In this document: positions 17,267 through 25,533 of the stretch, piece after piece
How positions within the stretch are numbered: position 1 is the stretch's first letter
How the letters are laid out: every line of letters begins with the position of its first letter
From: Taibaiella koreensis
Lineage (GTDB): Bacteria > Bacteroidota > Bacteroidia > Chitinophagales > Chitinophagaceae
Length of the DNA stretch: 64,000 bases
Assembly (NCBI RefSeq): GCF_003545715.1
Contig: NZ_QVNU01000004.1
Coordinates: 248,001 to 312,000 of the forward strand
Reading direction: 5' to 3'
Notes under the pieces: model-generated
What the model was told of the DNA's origin: nothing
The model's database searches: none
What the model saw: only the letters and a program-made list of their open reading frames with translations
Translations under genes and position numbers: made by a program

Positions 17267-19069
17267 TTACTTCATATTGTAATAACCACCGAAATACTTT
17301 ACTGGCGACCATGCTGGAATTATTTTGGGAAGTGGGAGCGCCAGGTTGTTGTATTTGCCAGTGCCAAATACCACCCGTCCATCTACAACAGTCAATACGG
17401 AAGAGATGTTTTTTATTTCATCATCCGGTACCATGAAATAATCTGCACTGAGCAGTGCAAAATCTGCCAGGTTGCCGGGCGCAATTCTGCCTTTTTCATG
17501 CTCATTGTGCTCGAACCAGGCGGCGCCCAATGTGTATAACTTTAATGCCTCTGCCCGGGTTAAACGGTTGTCTTTGGCCAGTATTTCAGAACCTGATACA
17601 GACTTGCCAGTAATTGTCCAGCTAATGCCAACCCAAGGATTGTAAGAGGAGGCTCTAAAACCATCGGTTGTCATGGCCAAAGGAATACCGCTATCTACCA
17701 AGCGCCGTAAGAGCGGTGTTTGCAAAGCCTTTTCCCTGCTATAGGTTTTAATAAAAGCGTCTCCATGTAAGGCCATTTTATCATCCAAGGCAATACCGCC
17801 TCCCAGCTTTTTAACCCTTTCTATGTTTTCGGGGCTAATGGTCTCGGCATGTTCTATGCTCCAACGCATGCCATCAAGAGGGGTTTGCCTATTTACCTTC
17901 TCCAAAGCGTCCAAAAATGGTGTGATGTTTTCGTTATAGCTCATATGCATCCTAAAAGGGATTCTTCTCTTTACCAGTTTGGTCACATCTTCTTCAATGT
18001 AATGTCGCATCGTATCTGCATTGATAATGATCGCCGGTTCATCAAAATTTTCATAATCATGCAATTCAACCCGCAGTAATTCGCCAGCACCTTCATACTC
18101 ATGACCGTGCGCCATGGTGGGATGGATATTTTCTCCGGGGCTGATCGGAGCTACTTTTGTGATGGCCCTGATATCTGCATCTACCATGGTGCCAGCACCA
18201 GGACTTCCAGCGCCCAGGTCAATAAAAGGGTACCGAATGTTCAGACGGTTGTCCCGGATCAATGCCTCAAGCGGGATATGCGCTCCCGGATAGCCTTTTA
18301 TGCTTCCGCCATCATTAACCGAGGTGATCCCGAAGCGGTTAAGGTCGTTGATCACGTAGGCCAGCGAATTGATCTGCTCCTCAGGCGAAGGCTGTGGCAC
18401 CATGTTCTCCAACGCCAGGAAAACAAAAGCATAGCCAATCACAAGGCCCGTATATTGCTCTTTTTTGTCTTTTTCGAGTACAGTGCCGGGAATCATCGGA
18501 AAACGTGAAGTACCTAAACCCATGGCCTTCATGGCCGGCTTATTTAAAAAAGCCCTGTTATAGGCGTATTGTACAATAAGTGGCTTATCGGGTACTGCGT
18601 TGTTAAGCTCTTCAATGGTCGGGTGCCTGTTTTCTTTAAACTGGTAGGGAGACCAGCCTCCGATCACCTTCACCCATTGTCCGGCGGGTGTTCTTTTTGC
18701 CTGTTCACTCAGCATTACCAATGCTTGCTTCAGGGTGGGTACGCCATCCCATCTTAGGTTGTAATTGTAATTGCTTTCGTTCAGTACATGGATATGCACG
18801 TCATTGAGGCCCGGTATCAGCCGCCGGCCATCGGCATCTATCAGTTTGGTGCTGTTGCCTTTGAGGCTAAGGATTTCGGAATCGGTGCCTACCGCATAAA
18901 TCCTCCCTCTTTTTACCGCCAGTGCAGACGCTTCTGGCTGTGACAGGCTTTGTGTGGTAATTTTTGCATTGAATACGATCATGTCGGCACCTACAAACGG
19001 ATCGTTAGTTTGGGCCTTTGCAGTAACAATAAATAGTACTGCTATAATTAAAGCGATTAGTTTTTTCAT
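17267..19069 (-). CDS. Exported amidohydrolase, YtcJ-like
   Basis: A 600-residue metal-dependent amidohydrolase of the YtcJ subgroup, exported by a signal peptide (MKKLIALIIAVLFIVTAKAQ). The first metal motif HxH is in GLNDVHIHVLNES; later metal or catalytic positions are in WSIEHAETISPEN and AMTTDGFRASSYNPW. The C-terminal composite beta domain ends with VVDGRVVFGTG. The family hydrolyses amide or ester bonds of varied small molecules; the substrate cannot be predicted. It lies between pirin (28 nt upstream) and YceI, all on one strand. Confidence 0.9.
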   Translation of the reverse strand: MKKLIALIIAVLFIVTAKAQTNDPFVGADMIVFNAKITTQSLSQPEASALAVKRGRIYAVGTDSEILSLKGNSTKLIDADGRRLIPGLNDVHIHVLNESNYNYNLRWDGVPTLKQALVMLSEQAKRTPAGQWVKVIGGWSPYQFKENRHPTIEELNNAVPDKPLIVQYAYNRAFLNKPAMKAMGLGTSRFPMIPGTVLEKDKKEQYTGLVIGYAFVFLALENMVPQPSPEEQINSLAYVINDLNRFGITSVNDGGSIKGYPGAHIPLEALIRDNRLNIRYPFIDLGAGSPGAGTMVDADIRAITKVAPISPGENIHPTMAHGHEYEGAGELLRVELHDYENFDEPAIIINADTMRHYIEEDVTKLVKRRIPFRMHMSYNENITPFLDALEKVNRQTPLDGMRWSIEHAETISPENIERVKKLGGGIALDDKMALHGDAFIKTYSREKALQTPLLRRLVDSGIPLAMTTDGFRASSYNPWVGISWTITGKSVSGSEILAKDNRLTRAEALKLYTLGAAWFEHNEHEKGRIAPGNLADFALLSADYFMVPDDEIKNISSVLTVVDGRVVFGTGKYNNLALPLPKIIPAWSPVKYFGGYYNMK

Positions 19070-19097
19070 TGTCTTGATTTTTTAATGTGAATGATAT

Positions 19098-19979
19098 TTA
19101 AGCCTGCTCTTCGTATTTGATTTTACCATATTTGCCATCGTGGAAATCGGTGTAGGCTATGGCGATCTCTTCGTGCGTATTCATTACGAAAGGGCCTTGC
19201 GCAACAAAGGGCTCGGTATAGGTGGCACCGCCAAAGAAAATGATATCAATAGGTTGTTCTGAAGGATTTTGGCTTTCGATGGTACCAGCACTTTTTTCGA
19301 AAAGCAGGAGCTCGCCCTTGCCAAATGTGGTGCCGTTGATCCTTGCGCCGTTGACCAAAAAAGAGGCGTATTCCAGGCCTTCTTCATCCTGCAGTTGGAA
19401 GGTTTTTCCAGGTTCGAGGTGGAGGTGATAAATGAACTGTTGCAGGTAGACCGGGATTGTTGAGGACTGTTGCCCGTAGGTGCCGGTAACTGCTTTTAGC
19501 CATCCCGCATTATCGTCCAGTTTTTTTACTGGGATTTCCCGGGCCTGTACGGGAACGTAGTCTGGCTTTTCGACCTTGTTTTTTGCAGGCAGATTTACCC
19601 AGAATTGGAAGCCGTGCGTAAGCCCATCGCCAGTATGAGGATCGGGATTTATCACCTCGTCATGTATAATGCCGGTACCGGCTTTCATCCATTGCGCCCC
19701 GCCCGAATACACTTTTGCGTGATGGCCGTTACTGTCAAAATGGTCTGCTTCTCCGTTTAGTACATAGGTTAGTGTAGCGATGCCCCTGTGCGGATGGGCA
19801 CCGCTTCCGTTTACAGCCTTGCGGGGCTCGTTGGAGGCATGTAGCACAGGTGGCACATAGTCAAGGAATACAAAGGGCCCAACGGCCTGGGCATGCTGGT
19901 TGGGGAGCATGCGATGGATTTCGTATTCGCCCACCTTGGTCTTATGGCCTTGTAATGTGGATGTGATCTTCTTTTTCAT
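19098..19979 (-). CDS. Pirin-family protein
   Basis: A 293-residue bicupin. The N-terminal cupin carries the metal-site pattern AHPHRGIATLTYVLNGEADH and MKAGTGIIHDE, and the C-terminal cupin carries FLVNGARINGTTFGKGELLLF. Bacterial pirins are Fe-dependent; some act as quercetin dioxygenases and others as redox sensors. First gene of the pirin-amidohydrolase-YceI operon, 136 nt downstream of a Crp-type regulator transcribed in the same direction. A dyad-symmetric element lies in the gap (20050-20088). Confidence 0.93.
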   Translation of the reverse strand: MKKKITSTLQGHKTKVGEYEIHRMLPNQHAQAVGPFVFLDYVPPVLHASNEPRKAVNGSGAHPHRGIATLTYVLNGEADHFDSNGHHAKVYSGGAQWMKAGTGIIHDEVINPDPHTGDGLTHGFQFWVNLPAKNKVEKPDYVPVQAREIPVKKLDDNAGWLKAVTGTYGQQSSTIPVYLQQFIYHLHLEPGKTFQLQDEEGLEYASFLVNGARINGTTFGKGELLLFEKSAGTIESQNPSEQPIDIIFFGGATYTEPFVAQGPFVMNTHEEIAIAYTDFHDGKYGKIKYEEQA

Positions 19980-20049
19980 AACATTTAGTTTTGGGATGTC
20001 GGTAATTGAATTGACAACACAAAATTGCTATGAAGAGAGAGCTCAAAAC

Positions 20050-20088
20050 GATGATTAATGTTTCAAAAAAACGTTGATATTTATCATC
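20050..20088. promoter_or_regulatory. Dyad-symmetric element upstream of pirin operon
   Basis: The arms GATGATTAAT (20050-20059) and ATTTATCATC (20079-20088) are inverted with one mismatch, separated by 19 nt of A/T-rich DNA. It lies in the gap between the Crp-type gene and pirin; candidate operator or weak hairpin. Confidence 0.35.
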
Positions 20089-20115
20089 ATCTTCCTGAAA
20101 AGAAGGTGGGATTCT

Positions 20116-20697
20116 TTACTTTTTTATGGCCTGACTGCGCACCCTGCTTAGGGTTTCTTTGGCAACGCCGAGGTAAGAGGCTATGATATGCTGTGGAAAG
20201 CGTTGCAGGAATTCGGGATACTTCTCGGCCACGTGGGCATAACGTTGTTCGAGCGAAAGGCTATTGGAAGCGTTGAGCCTTTTCATATTGGCGAAGGAAT
20301 GATTTTGGTCCAGCCTTCTGCTCAGTTCGAGCAGGGCAGGGATCGAATTGAACTCGACCAATCTGGCATGGGTAATGGTAAGCATATCTGTGTCTTCCCA
20401 GGCATCGATGTTATAGATGGAGGGGGTAAGCATGGTAAAACTTTCACGGTCGCCTGCCCACCAGTTCTCAACAAACAAGCTAAGAACGTGTTCTACTCCC
20501 CTATCGTCTACACTATACATGCGCATTGCACCTTTTACGATAAAGCCCATGTACTTGCATACCTCGCCTTCCTGCAAAAAATATTGCTTTTTCCTTATCC
20601 TTTTTGGTTCAAAAATGTTTTTTATAAGCCTCACCTCTTGTTCGTTAAGCGGCGTGGTAGCGTGCGTGTTGATATAGGAGATAAATTTTTCGTACAT
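20116..20697 (-). CDS. Crp/Fnr-family transcriptional regulator
   Basis: A 193-residue regulator with an N-terminal cyclic-nucleotide-binding-like beta roll (FLQEGEVCKYMGFIVKGAMR) and a short C-terminal helix-turn-helix (IIASYLGVAKETLSRVRSQ). The effector-loop Arg of true Crp proteins is not evident, so cAMP binding is doubtful. The start at 20697 (MYEKFISYINTH) matches the paralogue at 33197 (MYDILRKYIDRV); the open frame extends to 21006 but would run into the divergent AraC gene. Divergent to AraC (20866) and upstream of pirin. Confidence 0.88.
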   Translation of the reverse strand: MYEKFISYINTHATTPLNEQEVRLIKNIFEPKRIRKKQYFLQEGEVCKYMGFIVKGAMRMYSVDDRGVEHVLSLFVENWWAGDRESFTMLTPSIYNIDAWEDTDMLTITHARLVEFNSIPALLELSRRLDQNHSFANMKRLNASNSLSLEQRYAHVAEKYPEFLQRFPQHIIASYLGVAKETLSRVRSQAIKK

Positions 20698-20792
20698 AAT
20701 TTGCCAGCTGTTGACGCAAGATACAATATTTGATCCTGCAGGAACAAATCGTGCTTTGAGCTTATCCAGCAAAAGCGCTAATTTTAAATAGC

Positions 20793-20800
20793 TACTTTTG
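20793..20800 (+). promoter_or_regulatory. -7 promoter element of AraC gene at 20866
   Basis: TACTTTTG matches TAnnTTTG, 65 nt before the start. A direct repeat GCTAATTTTAAA lies on either side (20777-20788 and 20836-20847), a possible autoregulatory site. Confidence 0.5.
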
Positions 20801-20865
20801 TTAACAGCATGCCGAGAAGCAGGTTTCATTTTGATGCTAATTTTAAAAATTGCGCAGCCAGAACG

Positions 20866-21732
20866 ATGGAAAAATTGATTAAGGTACCCGGCCGGTTGCT
20901 TACCGGTGCTGCCACAGAAAATAGTCTGACTGTTGACGGCTGTTCGGTAATAGAGCAATGCACTCAACGTAACGGAGAAAGGGGTATCCTGTATCCGCAA
21001 GAACATGTATTGCTTTGTGTACTACAGGGTAGCGTGTTGCTCACGATGGGAGCACAGACCTATACAATTGCAAAAAATGAAATGACCTTGCTGAAAAAGG
21101 CAACAGTTGTTCCCTACGAAAAAAAGGGAGATTCAGACGGCGAGCATATTTACTACGGCTTGATGTTTAGCATAAAAGATGACCTCATCAAATCATTTCT
21201 GGCAACTACCGAAAAGATAACGCCAAAAGGAACAAGTGGCGAGATAAGGACTGGCGTACATGCCATGACGGAATGCCTGATCACATTTGCGTCATCGCTT
21301 CGCCCTTATTTCCAAAACACTGCTGAAGTTTACCCCGGTCAGCTCAGCCTGAAGATGAAAGAAATGCTGTACCACTTAGGTATAGGCAACCATGCTCTAT
21401 ACCAGCAACTGTTGCAGTTTCATCAGCCGGTACAAACAGGAATTCAGTATATCATGGAAGAATATTATACCTCGCCTGTACCGATCGCAGAACTTGCGTA
21501 TATGTCTGGAAGAAGCCTTTCGAGCTTTAAAAGAGATTTTCAAGCGGTTTATAACATGCCTCCGGCTACGTGGATACGAAAGAGACGCTTGCAGAAAGCA
21601 AAAGAAATGCTAGAAGCAACGCAACTGCCGGTATCGGATATCTGCTTCTCCTTAGGCTTCGAGAATATGTCGCATTTTTCGAGAATTTTTAAGGACTTCC
21701 ACGGACAGGCCCCCTCGTTCTATAGGAGCTGA
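20866..21732 (+). CDS. AraC-family transcriptional regulator
   Basis: A 288-residue regulator. The N-terminal cupin-like domain (HVLLCVLQGSVLLTMGAQTYTI) senses an unknown signal. The C-terminal double helix-turn-helix has IAELAYMSGRSLSSFKRDF and the second motif DICFSLGFENMSHFSRIFKD. The start is taken at the ATG 20866 (MEKLIKVPGRLL), 65 nt after a good -7 element; the in-frame ATG at 20809 lies too close to that element. Divergent from the Crp-type gene and upstream of a Lumazine_bd_2/SnoaL-like gene that has its own promoter. Confidence 0.9.
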   Translation: MEKLIKVPGRLLTGAATENSLTVDGCSVIEQCTQRNGERGILYPQEHVLLCVLQGSVLLTMGAQTYTIAKNEMTLLKKATVVPYEKKGDSDGEHIYYGLMFSIKDDLIKSFLATTEKITPKGTSGEIRTGVHAMTECLITFASSLRPYFQNTAEVYPGQLSLKMKEMLYHLGIGNHALYQQLLQFHQPVQTGIQYIMEEYYTSPVPIAELAYMSGRSLSSFKRDFQAVYNMPPATWIRKRRLQKAKEMLEATQLPVSDICFSLGFENMSHFSRIFKDFHGQAPSFYRS

Positions 21733-21809
21733 CAGAGCCTCATTTCAATTTGAGCTAAAAGGAAAAATAATCTGGACGTTTTGGAAAAACAAAGAATATG
21801 CCTCTCCAA

Positions 21810-21817
21810 TACTTTTG
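21810..21817 (+). promoter_or_regulatory. -7 promoter element of SnoaL-like gene
   Basis: TACTTTTG matches TAnnTTTG, 25 nt before the ATG at 21843. This favours 21843 over the in-frame ATG at 21798, which lies upstream of the element. Confidence 0.55.
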
Positions 21818-21842
21818 CATAACAACAATCAATCAAAAAAGT

Positions 21843-22214
21843 ATGGAATCGTTAAACACTCAAGACAAAGAAATCATATCGGTATTGGAAAACTATGCAG
21901 AAGGATTAAGAAATGGAAATATCGAACAACTGAAAAAAACATTTCATAGGGACGCGATTATGTATGGATACTGGGACCAGTATCTTGTCGAAGGCAGCAT
22001 TACCAATTTATATGATTCCGTTGCCAGGCATGGATCTGCACCACATCTAAATACGCGCATCGAAATACTGCACAAGGCCGAAAATATAGCGTTAGTGCGT
22101 GTGGAGTACGAAAAAAATGCTGCCAATAAGGATGGCATGGATTATCATTCGCTAATCAAAGTTAACGGTGAATGGAAGGTCATCGCCAAATTGTTCCAGA
22201 CATTTGAGAAGTAA
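21843..22214 (+). CDS. SnoaL-like / putative lumazine-binding family protein
   Basis: A 123-residue NTF2-fold protein: an opening amphipathic helix (KEIISVLENYAEGLRNGNIEQL) followed by TFHRDAIMYGYWDQYLVEG, the pattern of the Lumazine_bd_2 group. Despite the family name, true lumazine binding is unproven, and members may be small-molecule-binding or catalytic. Cytoplasmic. It has its own promoter and a strong terminator, so it is a single-gene unit next to the AraC gene that may regulate it. Confidence 0.82.
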   Translation: MESLNTQDKEIISVLENYAEGLRNGNIEQLKKTFHRDAIMYGYWDQYLVEGSITNLYDSVARHGSAPHLNTRIEILHKAENIALVRVEYEKNAANKDGMDYHSLIKVNGEWKVIAKLFQTFEK

Positions 22215-22239
22215 ATCTCTGGTTATCGGAGAGGGATCA

Positions 22240-22272
22240 GGGAGCGATCAATTTTGATCGTTCCCTTTTTTT
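22240..22272 (+). terminator. Rho-independent terminator
   Basis: An 11-bp stem with one G-T pair (GGGAGCGATCA / TGATCGTTCCC) and a 4-nt loop, followed by seven T residues, begins 26 nt after the SnoaL-like stop. Confidence 0.8.
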
Positions 22273-22610
22273 ATGTCAGAGGGGTTCGAACTTTTTTTTA
22301 TTCATACCTGCTTTGGGAAGGGAGTTTTGTTGGCAAACCAAAGCTTCCATAAAGCTGCTCAATAAATAGGACAACGGTATACAAGTATCATTCGCCTTAC
22401 GAGAACCCACCGGAGCGTTGACAGATAATGGTGCACCTGTTTGCGCAGGGACACTTGTGTAACGCGATATTTGGCCAGGTCCGTAATCCGCTTTGGGCAT
22501 ACTTCAGGAAGGGTCTCCATTTCTGGACTTTTCAAGACATAAACATTGGCCTTTTAAAGAAACCCGGGCGGATATCTCATGCTTATTTTTGCAGTGTAAA
22601 TTCTCAGCTA
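22273..22610. other. Intergenic stretch with promoter of SDR gene
   Basis: About 338 nt without a convincing gene. The only recognised element is TATTTTTG at 22584-22591, a TAnnTTTG match 20 nt before the SDR start at 22611. The open frame running through it from 22428 has no protein-like features before that ATG. Confidence 0.5.
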
Positions 22611-23552
22611 ATGGAAACAAAAAAAGCATACGTAATTACGGGGCCTACTTCGGGAATAGGTTATGAGACGGCATTGGAACTGGCCAAGTTTGGAACAGTT
22701 ATTCTGGTTGGCCGGAATCCGGAAAAACTGCAGCGCGTCCAAAAAGCAATCGAAAATGCAGGACAAAAAGCAGTTTCGGTAATTTGTGATATTTCGGACA
22801 TCACAGCGGTGAAACGCGCGGCGCAACAAATCGCTCACCTCGGTCTTACCGTACATGGACTGCTTAACAACGCGGGGATCATGCCACAAAAAGCGGCGAA
22901 AAGCGCCCAGGGATTTGATCTCACGTTTGCAACAAATTACCTTGGTGCATTCGCACTGACCGAAGCGCTTGCGCCCCATCTTCCTGATGGAGCAAACCTG
23001 GTGTTTGTTGGTTCCGCCGTCGAAGACCCTGAGCGTAAACCTGCAAAGATGGTCGGGATAAAGGGCGCCAGATTTATATCTGTCGAGGCGAGTGCAAGGG
23101 GCGAGTGGAAGCCGGGGGGGTCCAAAATTGCCGGAATAGACGCCTACGCTACTTCCAAGTTGTGCGTCCTTGCGGCAGCGATGGCTTTGGCGCGGGAAAC
23201 CACGAGGCTCCGTTTCAATGTTGTTGAACCTGGTATAACCCGCGGAACTGCTCTTGGGGCCGAAAGTACAAATGCCTTTGTCCGTTTTATGTTTGGTCAT
23301 ATCATGGCCATGCTGCCGCCTTTCTCCAGATACAGCAGCACGCCCAAAAAATCGGCAAAAGTGATCGCGGGCATTCTTGTTGACAAACCAAGCCAGACAG
23401 GGGTCTACTACGACGAAAAGGGAAGACCAATGCAAGGCTCCGAGCTGTCGCGCGATACAAGCTTTCAGGATCTGGTTGTAGCAGAAACACGTTCTTTACT
23501 CGTAAAGGCGATAGCTGGCGGACAGGAATATTTTCAGCAAAAAAATACCTGA
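22611..23552 (+). CDS. Short-chain dehydrogenase/reductase (protochlorophyllide-reductase-like group)
   Basis: A 313-residue NAD(P)-dependent oxidoreductase. Rossmann motif TGPTSGIG (residues about 10-17), NNAG structural motif, and the catalytic YxxxK in YATSK. The long C-terminal part and the VGRNPEKLQ cofactor loop resemble SDRs annotated as light-dependent protochlorophyllide reductase-like, which in Bacteroidota is a misnomer for generic SDRs. The start at 22611 puts the first beta strand seven residues in, behind a good -7 element. An AraC regulator follows 61 nt downstream on the same strand. Confidence 0.9.
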   Translation: METKKAYVITGPTSGIGYETALELAKFGTVILVGRNPEKLQRVQKAIENAGQKAVSVICDISDITAVKRAAQQIAHLGLTVHGLLNNAGIMPQKAAKSAQGFDLTFATNYLGAFALTEALAPHLPDGANLVFVGSAVEDPERKPAKMVGIKGARFISVEASARGEWKPGGSKIAGIDAYATSKLCVLAAAMALARETTRLRFNVVEPGITRGTALGAESTNAFVRFMFGHIMAMLPPFSRYSSTPKKSAKVIAGILVDKPSQTGVYYDEKGRPMQGSELSRDTSFQDLVVAETRSLLVKAIAGGQEYFQQKNT

Positions 23553-23613
23553 GCCAGAGGTTTCGGAAGTAGTTCGTGTATTGTATTTTAGCCAATATCT
23601 TCAGATAGTGAAA

Positions 23614-24402
23614 ATGAAAGATTGTACAGCACATATACGGTACGTCGGCAGCGAAATTTCACCCGAACAGTTCATTGCCGATCATACCCTCGTCTATATC
23701 ATAAAGGGGAGAATGAATATATACGACGGCAGCAGGCATACTGTACTCCAGGCCGGCAGCTGCTGTATTGCAAGAAAAAACAGGCTGGCGCGCTACAGCA
23801 AGGAAAAGGTAGCCGGCGCGCTTGAAAAAGTGTTTGTTTTTTTTGACGATGCATTTCTGAGACGGTTTCGGGAACGGCATAAGCTGCCGGTCACAAAATT
23901 TGAAGGAACAGATACCCTGGTGCCAATAGCGGAAAATGATCTGCTGCCAGGCTATATGCAGTCGTTGTTGCCTTATTACCACCGTGGCGACATCAGGGCC
24001 GCTTTTGCCGATGTAAAGCGGGAAGAATTGTTGATTATCCTGCTGGAAGTACAGCCGGAGCTTTCAGGCATCCTTTTTACCGACGACCTGCCACAGAAAA
24101 TAAACATCGAAGCGTTTATGAACCGTAATTTCAAGTTTAACGTCAGCCTTGAACGGCTGGCTTTTCTTACAGGTCGTAGCCTATCCGCATTCAAAAGGGA
24201 TTTCAAGAAGACATTTGACGATACGCCCGGCCGCTGGCTCGTGAAGAAGAGACTCCAGGAGGCGTATTTCCTTATTACCCGGAAAAATAAGCGTCCGTCC
24301 GACATCTACCTCGATCTGGGCTTCGAAGCACTGTCACATTTTTCTGCTGCCTTTAAAAAGGAATTTGGGAAAACACCAACCGAACTTGCAAGCCAGGGAT
24401 AA
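23614..24402 (+). CDS. AraC-family transcriptional regulator
   Basis: A 262-residue regulator with an N-terminal cupin-like sensor (HTLVYIIKGRMNIYDGSRHT) and a C-terminal AraC domain (LERLAFLTGRSLSAFKRDF; DIYLDLGFEALSHFSAAFKK). It is a close homologue of the regulator at 15158. The ATG at 23614 is chosen; a TTG at 23581 is also in frame. It lies between an SDR and an alpha/beta hydrolase, all on the plus strand, and is one candidate for binding the conserved block at 24612-24639. Confidence 0.9.
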   Translation: MKDCTAHIRYVGSEISPEQFIADHTLVYIIKGRMNIYDGSRHTVLQAGSCCIARKNRLARYSKEKVAGALEKVFVFFDDAFLRRFRERHKLPVTKFEGTDTLVPIAENDLLPGYMQSLLPYYHRGDIRAAFADVKREELLIILLEVQPELSGILFTDDLPQKINIEAFMNRNFKFNVSLERLAFLTGRSLSAFKRDFKKTFDDTPGRWLVKKRLQEAYFLITRKNKRPSDIYLDLGFEALSHFSAAFKKEFGKTPTELASQG

Positions 24403-24588
24403 GGCATCGGCGGAGTAGCCTCTTCATGTGTTGGCCTTAATTTCTTCGTCTGTTGAAAAAGCCGCGGAATGTGGGTCTTTTACCCATGCATGCCGTAGCT
24501 CACAACCAGGCTCCGGGAACCTAATCGAACATACTATATTTTATTAAAACATGATGTAGTCAAATCCGGCTGCAGGTAAATTTTAATA

Positions 24589-24607
24589 ACCAAACGAATG
24601 GTTTGGT
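24589..24607. promoter_or_regulatory. Perfect 7-bp-arm inverted repeat (TetR-like operator)
   Basis: ACCAAAC-GAATG-GTTTGGT is a perfect inverted repeat immediately upstream of the direct-repeat block of the hydrolase promoter. The shape resembles TetR-family operators, but no TetR gene is in the window. Confidence 0.5.
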
Positions 24608-24611
24608 CAAA

Positions 24612-24639
24612 AAGGGAAATAATCACAACTAATCGGGAA
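24612..24639 (+). promoter_or_regulatory. Conserved operator block of hydrolase 1, GGGAA cores 21 bp apart
   Basis: A 28-nt block that matches 26 of 28 positions with 28236-28263, upstream of the paralogous hydrolase. GGGAA occurs at 24614 and at 24635, a spacing of 21 bp, as for AraC-type sites. A weak -7 element CATCTTTG (24672-24679) starts 37 nt after the second core; its TA is replaced by CA, consistent with activator dependence (inference). The remaining 24403-24588 gap shows nothing recognisable. Confidence 0.6.
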
Positions 24640-24718
24640 AAGGGCTCACCCTTTACCCCTGGTCTTCCCCCCATCTTTGCATTATTAAATCACAACAAAA
24701 ATTCTAAAATCATTCAAG

Positions 24719-25432
24719 ATGGAAAATCATTCAAAAAACCAGGAAGTAAAAAACGTAGTATTGGTTCATGGCGCCTTCGCCGATGGTTCCGGCTTCAAAG
24801 CGCTTTACAACGAATTAACCCGAAAAGGCTACAATGTTTCGGTTGTACAAAATCCCCTGACTTCTCTCGAAGACGATGTTTTGGCAACACATGTGGCATT
24901 GGACAAAATCGGAGGTCCGGCCATCCTTGCTGGCCACTCCTGGGGTGGTGCAGTGATTACCGAAGCAGGTAACCATCCCAATGTAGCGGCCCTGGTTTAC
25001 ATTGCCGCATTCCAGCCCGACAATGGCGAATCGGCCTTACAATGGCTGCAAACAGCACCTATGGCGCCTGAGAACGGCGTTTTGTCTCCCGACGAAAAAG
25101 GCATTGTTTATTACGATAAGGACAAATACCATGCGGGCTTTTGTGCCGATATTGATGCCGGTGAAGCAGCCTTTATGTATGCCTCGCAAGGCGCATTCTA
25201 CGCCAAAGGCTTTGTAAGTCCTATTACCGATGCCGCCTGGAGGCATAAACCAACTTACGGCCTGGTCGCTACTGAGGATAAAAGCATCAACCCCGACATC
25301 CAGAGAAATATGTATAGCCGGTCCAATACTGTGGTAACCGAAGTCAAAGGCAGCCATGTGATTTTCATGTCCCAACCGGAGATCGTCGCCGATGTCATTG
25401 TCAAAGCTGCACAGGAAGCCTCAGCAGAATAA
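24719..25432 (+). CDS. Alpha/beta-fold hydrolase (hydrolase 1, cytoplasmic)
   Basis: A 237-residue alpha/beta hydrolase. Oxyanion region LVHGAFADGSG, nucleophile elbow GHSWGG with Ser74, and a C-terminal GSH motif for the catalytic His. It resembles the methylesterase/salicylate-esterase-like group; the substrate is unknown. It has no signal peptide, unlike its close paralogue at 28342, with which it shares long identical runs (PLTSLEDDV, FQPDNGESAL, GIVYYDK, FMYASQGAF). It stands behind a 28-nt operator also found at the paralogue, downstream of an AraC regulator. Confidence 0.92.
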   Translation: MENHSKNQEVKNVVLVHGAFADGSGFKALYNELTRKGYNVSVVQNPLTSLEDDVLATHVALDKIGGPAILAGHSWGGAVITEAGNHPNVAALVYIAAFQPDNGESALQWLQTAPMAPENGVLSPDEKGIVYYDKDKYHAGFCADIDAGEAAFMYASQGAFYAKGFVSPITDAAWRHKPTYGLVATEDKSINPDIQRNMYSRSNTVVTEVKGSHVIFMSQPEIVADVIVKAAQEASAE

Positions 25433-25452
25433 TAAGCATATTTTCAAATCAT

Positions 25453-25493
25453 ATGCCCCGTTTGCCGCAGCCGGTAACGGGGCATCTGTATTT
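25453..25493 (+). terminator. Probable terminator after hydrolase 1
   Basis: Arms ATGCCCCGTT (25453-25462) and AACGGGGCAT (25476-25485) form a 10-bp stem, followed by a modest T-rich tail. Confidence 0.6.
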
Positions 25494-25533
25494 TAATACT
25501 TCTTTCGTATTTTGGTTGACCATTTGATCTACC

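Noticed and set aside
20698-21006. N-terminal extension of the Crp-type regulator
   Set aside because: It would overlap the divergent AraC gene and its promoter; the paralogue at 32613-33197 shows the same N-terminus at the shorter start.
21757-21790. Phased GGAAAA cores upstream of the SnoaL-like gene at 21843
   Set aside because: The cores are 22 bp apart and lack the conserved flanks of the hydrolase operators; too weak to call.
22428-22610. N-terminal extension of the SDR gene at 22611
   Set aside because: A -7 element lies within it and the Rossmann fold starts at the later ATG.
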